Shown one piece after another: positions 57,201-64,000 of a stretch of DNA of 64,000 nt. Position numbers and translations under genes: made by a program. Position 1 is the first letter of the stretch. Every line of letters starts with the position of its first letter. Location: the NCBI GenBank assembly GCA_900073065.1, contig FJOG01000006.1, positions 1,874,113 through 1,938,112 on the forward strand, read 5' to 3'. The stretch is from Phialocephala subalpina (lineage: Eukaryota > Ascomycota > Leotiomycetes > Helotiales > Mollisiaceae). The notes beneath the pieces were generated by a model. That model made no database searches, was not told the DNA's origin, and saw only the letters and a list, made by a program, of their open reading frames with translations.

Positions 57201-57553
57201 ATGCTAATTGTAATAGGATCTCTAAGGAAGTTGAACGCCTCAATCGCAACAAGGAGCGTCGCCAAGCTCGCGAAAAGCAGAAGTTGGGACTCGGCAGAGG
57301 CAAGAAAGCAATTGGCGCAGCAGACCCCAATGATGCACTCTCTCCATCCTCAACACCAGTTCCGTCCACCGAGAAGCCGACAGGAACTACACGAAAGTGT
57401 GCCAATTGCGGCCAGATGGGACACATCAAAACCAACAAAAAGTACTGCGAATCCTGTCGTCGTGAAAAAGGCTTGACCAAACCTGAGGAGCAGTTTGCCC
57501 ACTCAAGCGAGATATTTGATCGGCTCCCATCATCATCTAGATACCATATTTGA
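54249..57553 (+). CDS. taf1: TFIID subunit TAF1
   Basis: Two exons, 54249-57169 and 57217-57553 (47-nt intron), 1085 residues. The N-terminus is acidic, with the TBP-handling type of low-complexity region (EDFEDISDDDLPDEEEA, MDDDDDLFGDN). The large central TAF1 domain has LKLQWPYYLVKMEP, RAYHRPGIML, NFGMGNRIINYYRRKD, LTEDKSPFSNFGMIDPGE, RNIDNIFVVGQQFPSVEIPGP and RIWEQQKSEL. Near the C-terminus is a CCHC-like zinc knuckle, CANCGQMGHIKTNKKYC. The size resembles yeast TAF1 (no bromodomains). TAF1 is the scaffold of the general transcription factor TFIID in the nucleus. The upstream ATG at 54208 belongs to another frame and is not used. Intact. Confidence 0.9.
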
Positions 57554-58889
57554 TCACATATGCTAACCCTTTACCTTCAGGCTTTGTCCGATGCTGAATG
57601 GCACGATGAAGCAAGAGGATATAGCTCCGAACCACGGTGGCTTTGGTGCAATCCAAGCTCCATCGTTCTCCTAGATACCTACCCTACCTTACACCACCTA
57701 CCTCACCTACGCCACCTTCCACCATCTTCTCTTCCCCTCTACTTTCCCATCACGACCTCCATCTCCCTCATCGCGAGGCTGAGGACGATACGATGCGAGC
57801 GAGCGAGCGATGATTTGGTTACCTTCCCTTCATAAGTTGCTGCGAAAGACGAAGATTCATGGCATAATGACACCAAAAGTTAATTTCCCCTTTTCCTTTT
57901 TCCTTGTATAACACGAACAGAACACAGATAGATGGACCTGGAATTGATGGACATCACGTCATGCATTTTTTCAGGCGTTTGCGTGCGGCATAGCATGGCG
58001 ATGGCGTCGGAGTTTGGGTAGGCTTTGCCTTGGCCGCTGATCAGAGACCTGGAACATGGAAATTGAACATGGCGTGGCGTGGCGCATGGGGTTGGCGTTA
58101 GTGTTCATGTGTTTTGATATTGTATGATTTGGGTGGAGTTGGTGGAAGATTGCATCAGCGACACATTTACATGGAGAAAAGTATGGACTGGGTGGATCTC
58201 TAGATTGGAGGCGGCAAGAGTTCACCTGGTTGAGAGAGCAATCTGGAGGAAAGGATTGGGATCCCTGCGGTTCATCTACCTACCTACCTACCTATCTCGA
58301 GAGAAAGCACTGAATTTGAGCAATCAAATCAAATCAGGCATCTTGAAATTCTCTGAGCGAATTCAATCTTAGGTAAAGGAGGTCCAACCCTCGTACAGTA
58401 CCTAAGATTGGAATTTCCTGTCTTGATCAACGGATGGTGAGTTTGTATAACATCCTTCCAAAGATCACAGCACTGCAGACATGAAATACAAGTGTTCAGA
58501 CCACACCCTCTCCTTCTATTCTTTCTTGTGATTGTGTGATTCATGAAGACATCACCAAATTTTTGAGCATGGTGGTGCTGGCTTTAAGACAGCTCATGTC
58601 GTCTGAGGACGGGTATGTTCAGTGATTCACACTAAACCTTGCCCCTCGTTGACAAGTGTACTAGTGCTCACCTCATACACGAACCACCTCAACCTCATTC
58701 CAGATAATGGCACTGCTCCCTTGAACTCAGCCACGAAGGCACTACCATCACCTTGACTCACATCTCAGGATAAATTGTCCGCAAAGCAAACTTCCATCAG
58801 ACCCAAAGATGATCGACACCTGTAATTTAAACATCGACCTGATCTCGATCTCATTCCCAATTTCCATCACCAATAATTAATTTCCTTTA
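57554..58889. other. intergenic region with pyrimidine tract and tetranucleotide repeat
   Basis: 57660-57780 is a CT/AC-rich tract (CTACC, CACCTA words) and 58278-58297 is a short (CTAC)n-like run (CTACCTACCTACCTACCTAT). No gene is supported; it probably holds the TAF1 3' untranslated region and further non-coding sequence. Confidence 0.45.
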
Positions 58890-60694
58890 ATCTTGCTCAG
58901 GAAGAGCTAGAAACGCCCCATGTAACCTATACAATACCACAGCCCTCGGTCCTGATCCCTCAACCGATTCTAAAATCTTCAACCGCCTCATTATAACCCG
59001 CTGCACATACCTATCCTCCACATCCCCAAGCCGTACAGGACACCCCGCCCTCCCATATCCCTAACCAGCTCTTCCGCCGTAGCATTTGAACCTGGACCAT
59101 GCAGGAGCGGAGCATCAAATGCCTTGGCAACCTCGATCGGATTCAAAGGCATGCTGCGACCTAGTGTTCACCAGCTTGTGAAGGTTGGTATGATGAGCAA
59201 AATGCAAACGAGAGAGAAGATCGTGCTGGTAAGTAGGAAGGTGTAGTTGGAGTTGTAGACGTTGATGTGGATTGTTTGTTGCATTGCCTGTATTTGTGCC
59301 TCCGGTGGGAGTGTGGTGTTTCGGTAAGGATAGGTGGATGCGTATATGGAGAGCCGGAAAGCTCTATTGTTCAGAGCCGAGAGGATGTAGGTTGTTGGGT
59401 CTGTCCAATTTATTCCGCAGCCTTGGGGTATCGATGTTACGAGATTCGTCTAGTTTGCTATATTTTGCGGACCGTAGTCTATGAATTGGCTTGAGAGGTG
59501 TGTCGGGAGGGAGATCTGGGGACTGACTTCGTTGAAGTAGGTTACGTTGGAGCTGAAGAGGTTTGTGGCTGCTAGATAGATACCGCCGAGTGTCTAGAGC
59601 GTGTACCAGACCCCGTTATCGACGTCGCTACCGAATTGAGCGGTTGGTACGGCCATCGGTTGGAGGGACCGAGCGGCGACATTCGTTAGGGCGTCGCCGA
59701 TTGATATAGTTCGATTATTTCTAGCAACGGCGAATTGGACTGGGTATCGTAGTGTCGCAGGAGCCAATGAACAAGTGATATCCGTTCGAAGGCCACTGCA
59801 TGAGCCGCGATCGCTGTTGTTGGCGTAGGGTACATTCATGGCAATGAATGTGTTCTGGCCTAGGTATGAGGCATTGATCGCGCACACCATGAAGTTCACG
59901 CTGAAGGGAGAGGAGATGGTGAACTCAGGCGTCACGTTGTATGTGACGGGTCGAGTAGTGGTATTGCAAGTCGTTGAGAATCCGCCAGCTTCGATGTAGC
60001 CCTGGCAAGTCTGATCGCAGTCAGAGAAGTTCATGAATATTGAACTCTGGCTGTTGTAGTCGTTGAACACGGAACTCATAGGTCGTGTCCTAAGTTGGGT
60101 CAGTTCATCATTCCCGTACTGAATCGCTGAAAAGCCCCATGGAATTTCGGGGGCGATCGAAGCAGTCACATTCACTGGGGCCGACTGCGATATCGAGGTA
60201 ACGCTTGAAGCTCTCTGGATGAGGCTGGTCGATTGCTATGATTGTCACAGCAATGCTTGCCAAGGTGACGAGATTGAAGTGCCTGCCAGAGAGTAGAGCT
60301 GATAGAAAGCTATCATCATGAGGCCAGCGATTGTGCAGATCGTGAATTGTGTTCCTTGGATTGCCTGATGCCACCAGGATATCTTGACGCCTTCATAGAA
60401 GGCAAATCTAGCAAGCAAGTTGGTTGTTGTCGTAAATAAGGCAATATAAACGGTGGGAGATTCCACCCACGGGTCGACAGGTCGTCTATCTGACTTGACA
60501 AGAACTATGATCGAGGCAGCGATGCTGACCAAACATCCAAAGACTGCTACAACGCCTCGGTAAGGGAGCTGGGCCCAGAATCCAGGTGACCCAATGGCTC
60601 CTTGCCACAAATAATCATCGTACGCAGGTTCGATGGCTTGTCTGGAGATTGGCGGGCTTCCTGAACGTGGTTCATCAAGTTCATCGGCAGTCAC
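58890..60694 (-). pseudogene. large fungal membrane protein of unknown function, disrupted
   Basis: The minus-strand product has helices PYRGVVAVFGCLVSIAASIIV and YIALFTTTTNLLARFAFYEGVKISWW, then LHNRWPHDDSFLSALLSGRHFNLVTLASIAV, an extracellular part with paired cysteines and NxT sites (FSDCDQTCQGYIEAGGFSTTC split: CDQTCQGYIEAGG), and a last helix FLLTSTIFSLVCILLIIPTF followed by LGRSMPLNPIEVAKAFDAPLL. This order is a known layout of uncharacterised fungal membrane proteins. Three in-frame stops cut it: TAG 59596-59594, TAG 59452-59450 and TGA 59170-59168, all in one frame otherwise open from about 60170 to 58990. A frame change near 59020 leads to DVEDRYVQRVIMRRLKILES. An intron of about 50 nt probably lies near 60320. 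The N-terminal start is unclear. Confidence 0.6.
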
Positions 60695-60945
60695 ACTCGA
60701 GACTAGCTTCCTTCGAATGGATGATTGCCTTGATTCATTGCCAGCCGCACGCTATATTCGCTGCTCTCGAGTCGAGTTGGTAATAACTCGACATCGGCAA
60801 GGAGATTGGCAGTCTCGAATCGCCGGGACATCGTAATAATCTTGCTGAGAATAAGAACAGCATAGACCTTAACGTAATCGTAAATGATCCTTCCGCTTTC
60901 AGGACAATTTGTCGTGTAGTGGATGTCTAGAGAACAGGTGAACAC

Positions 60946-61919
60946 AAAGCTGTTTGGGAAATCAAATTTGGGAGGGAGGAAGTTTGAAATGGAAACAAAT
61001 CGTCTGGATGGCAGATGCTACGATAACTATGTATGGATTGATAAGGCTGTAGGCTGGCAATCCAATAACACTTGCAGGTGGCTGTTCGTACTTGGGCAGC
61101 ACCCACAGGCCAGCATCAACACCGGGGGCGAAGGGATCCTGAACTGTCGCAAAAGAAGAACCAAAGAATTGCTCGAGGACCGCTGCCACTGGCCAGTGTC
61201 CCATAGGAATCCTCCCATCTGCGCTTTACTCGAACGCCCTACGTCCGACCAACGTGGCCAGCTCACAAAAACTACCCCGCGCGTTCGTTTACCCTTGGAG
61301 AAAACAGGAATCGTTCGAAGCCACTTCAGCCTCAGAAACAACTTAGCATGACAAGATGCGGTGACGGTCTTGAGCGATGATATTGAAGAAGAAATGATGT
61401 TTGAGGAAGAAGACGTCAGGGCTCAGGACGGTTTCAAGGAAGGCGCTAAAGGACGTTCACGTGATTCTGAAGTGGAGACACAGTTGGAAGGAGAGGCCGA
61501 TGAGTGTAGCAGAGCAATGACCGACAAGCAAGCTCATTCAACATGTGAAGTACAGTAGGCAAGGATGAGAACACGATAGACCTCGATATCATTCACACAC
61601 ACTACGTATCATCTATCTACACCCTATCCTTCCTGTCCTTCCTCCACTCGCTCTCAAGCCAAACGCCACCCCAGCCAATAGAAGCAAGGGTATCTACAAG
61701 GACTCGAACATTCCTCGTCCCCTCTTCTTCATCGTAGATAGAGTTTGCCTCCTGTCAAATCCCAAAGATTCATCGATACAATCCAAATCCATAACATGGA
61801 TCGCAACACCAAAACGCCGTGATATGCAAGCGCGAAAAAACACAAAGTACCACCGCACATTATCTTTTCTCCTCCCCTATTCTTCCACAGATTTTCGGAC
61901 ATTCAAATTTTGAGAGCGA
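60946..61919. other. intergenic region
   Basis: No gene supported; a Glu-rich plus-strand frame at 61361-61558 has no recognisable domain. Confidence 0.35.
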
Positions 61920-63850
61920 TCAATCGTGCTTCAATCTCTTCGCATCTCCGCCGTCGCTGCCACCTTCAGTCTCAGGCGTCTTTCTCTTCCCAGTTCCACT
62001 GCCATTGTCGCGACTGCCGCTGTCCTCTCTCAAGAAGCTTGGTCCAGTTCCGACAACCGGGGTAGCGAAGTTCAGAGGACTGGGCAGTGTGTTGCTGTCA
62101 TTTCCTCTGAAGTTCCAATCCGGGTAGAAACTGCTCGGAGAAGGAAGGAACTCATTTTGCATGAACCTTGATGGAAGTGCAGATACAGGAGTATCGATCA
62201 TGCTGTTGTTGCCATTATTGGAATTGGATTGCGAAGGTTGTGAGACTGGCATCGGACGAGCGAAGGGATTAGGAGGTCCAGATGCACCAGCAGATAGTAA
62301 TGTCGAAGCAGAAGGAGAGGGCGGAGGAAGGACGACACCAGATGAATGAGAATCCGAGTTGTTGCGTCCATTCCGGCGGCCGTTGGTACCGGAGCGTGGA
62401 CTGGAAGCCGAATCTGCAGTGCCACTTCCTCCATTAGATGGAGAAGGTTCGTCCGGAATCTGCACTTTCAGCACCGGACGCCTGGCACCGCCAATACTTG
62501 CTGAATTGGTACGTGACGGTGGAGTGAAGTTGTCTGGCATGGACGACATTGAGACATTCCGATTCTTGTTGTGCGTTTGAGCCCGGACTGGCGGTGGTGG
62601 AGATTTGTCTGCCTTGACGCGAGTGACTGAGCCAACATCAACGGATTGAGACCGATTATTCGATGTAGGAGCAGGTTCGCTTCTTGAAGGCTCAGCATTA
62701 GATGTTGATGATGCCCAATGTTGAGATAGAATAGACCGAGATTCATCAATAGGCGTGAAGATACTGCGTGACTTGATAGACATGCGCTTCACAGGCTCAA
62801 GCATCTGTTGCGGTGCTGGTTGAGGCTCTTCTTGCTCTGGCGGTGATGGTTGTCGAGGAAGCTGCTGCTGTTGAGGCTGCGGTGGAGATGGTTCAGGACG
62901 CGATTGTGGCCTCTCTTGCTGAGGGAACGCGGGTGGCATTGAAGCTCTGCGTTGTTCCTCGGCATAGAGTTGCTGGACCTGTTGCGGATGAGGGTGCTGT
63001 TGCTGCTGTTGTGGTGGTCCGTAATTAGGGTATTGTGGTCCCGATCCTTGCTGCTGAGGCATTCCTTGAGGAGGTCCCTGCATGTGCTGACCTTGCATGT
63101 GTTGTGGAAGGCCATGAGCGTGAGGAGGTAATTGTGGACCATTTTGAGGATTGTAGATAGCTGGGTTGGGCATGTAGGCGTATCCATTAGATGGAGGTGG
63201 GTGAGGTCCTTGCTGTGGAACAAGGTTGGAGCTTGTCCTACGAACATTTGCATTTCTCGAGGAAGGGCGAGAGCCTGCTTGTGGTTGTGGAGTATGTTGG
63301 CGCTGTTGGGGGTGATGTGGGAAGACACCATTGGGGATCGGAGGAGAGGCAGATGGAGTGTGATGTCGGATGTGTTGGAAAGCTGGTTGGTTCTGGAATT
63401 GAGGAGGCATCATCTGAGGCTCGACTGAACCATGATGGGATGGACCAGATCCGTCATCGTCATCATCATCATCGTCCAATTTTCCCTTCCCACTGAAGTC
63501 TGCAGGTCCTTTGTGTTCGTTGGCACCTCCATACTGTTCTCCTATTAGCTTTGTCTATGCGCTGCGTGCAGATTGACATACGTATTGATATCTCGTCAAA
63601 ATCTCTCCAATATCGCTACTCGAGTATTCGTACAGCTTCTTATTATTTCCAAATATTATGACCGCGACATCGACAGAGCAGAGAACAGAGAGCTCATGCG
63701 CCTTCTTGAAAAGACCACCTTTGCGCTTGAGAAAGGTTCTGTTGACACCAGGTCAGTAAAGCGTCGCGTGAGGCTGAAGATGTCAACAACTTACACAGAA
63801 CGATTTCTATCATCCTTGATGGCCTTGATCTCGATCTTTCTTCTCCCCAT
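61920..63850 (-). CDS. rlmA: MADS-box transcription factor, RlmA/Rlm1 (MEF2-type)
   Basis: Three exons on the minus strand: 63795-63850, 63582-63738, 61920-63533; introns of 56 and 48 nt; 608 residues. Residues 1-72 are a complete MADS plus MEF2 domain ([63 protein letters not shown] then [13 protein letters not shown]). An Asp run and a long Gln/Pro/Ser-rich region follow, with the conserved [17 protein letters not shown] segment near residue 320 and a basic C-terminus ([15 protein letters not shown]). In yeasts and aspergilli Rlm1/RlmA is activated by the cell-wall-integrity MAP kinase and switches on cell-wall genes. Numerous SP/TP sites fit MAPK control. The start codon is fixed by the MADS domain. 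Intact. Confidence 0.92.
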
Positions 63851-64000
63851 CGCGGCGACGCGCCGATCCTGTGGAAGATAGGAAGGTTCTATGAATTGAT
63901 CCAGCGCCTCGGACGGTGAAGGAACCCCAAAGGAAAGGAATGAAACAGCTCGACGCGGATGTGTGATTCAGCTGAAGATCAATGCTCGATCGCGCACATC
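63851..64000. other. 5' region of the RlmA-like gene (window edge)
   Basis: Upstream sequence of the minus-strand MADS-box gene, cut by the window end. No other feature seen. Confidence 0.4.

Noticed and set aside
62359..63496. Several plus-strand open frames opposite the MADS-box gene
   Set aside because: Antisense of Gln/Pro/Ser-rich coding sequence, which tends to stay open on the other strand.
1..64000. Poor sequence quality as the cause of all broken genes
   Set aside because: Housekeeping genes over 50-64 kb and several cluster genes are fully in frame, and many lesions are substitutions of one chemical type rather than homopolymer indels; a few single-base breaks (GH47, HET) may still be errors.

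Overview
The window looks like a chromosome segment of a filamentous ascomycete (Pezizomycotina). Genes are split by short GT-AG introns of about 45-58 nt, there is a nuclear tRNA-Asn(GTT), and the gene set includes an RlmA/Rlm1-type MADS-box factor, HET-domain and Zn2Cys6 proteins, and AT-rich blocks depleted in CA/TG that look like repeat-induced point mutation (RIP). A Leotiomycetes-like genome is a guess, not something I can prove.

Layout. 1-2.7 kb is a RIP-degraded repeat. 2.7-11.3 kb holds three tandem paralogous F-box/LRR-like genes, plus a fragment of a fourth. 11.9 kb carries tRNA-Asn, 12.6 kb a small two-helix membrane protein, and 13.2-15.1 kb an intronless bacterial-type LRR-protein kinase interrupted by an assembly gap. 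16-41 kb is a carbohydrate-degradation region: an MFS sugar transporter, GH2 beta-mannosidase, GH130 beta-mannoside enzyme, GH92 and GH47 alpha-mannosidases, a CE16 acetyl esterase, a type-B carboxylesterase, a DUF4185-like secreted protein and a six-exon Zn2Cys6 regulator. 42-46.4 kb is a broken Zn2Cys6 regulator split by about 2.9 kb carrying a HET gene. 46.8-49.7 kb holds two decayed copies of an F-box-like family (a third is at 16 kb). From 50.2 kb the content is conserved housekeeping genes (Arp4, a D-serine dehydratase-like enzyme, TAF1, the RlmA-like factor), interrupted by one decayed membrane-protein gene at 59-61 kb.

How the genes fit together. GH130, GH92, GH47 and CE16 carry apparent signal peptides. 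GH2 has none and sits head-to-head with the sugar transporter. This suggests outside trimming of alpha- and beta-mannosides (yeast mannan or high-mannose N-glycans), uptake of short mannosides, and cytosolic hydrolysis, possibly under the adjacent Zn2Cys6 regulator. The system is partly dead: GH2, the transporter, the carboxylesterase, the DUF4185-like gene and the second regulator carry nonsense codons or frameshifts. Several of the nonsense codons are of the TGG>TAG or CAA/CAG>TAA/TAG kind expected from RIP (CpA>TpA). GH130, GH92, CE16 and the first regulator read intact. The core genes beyond 50 kb have no such lesions, which argues against poor sequence quality as the general explanation.
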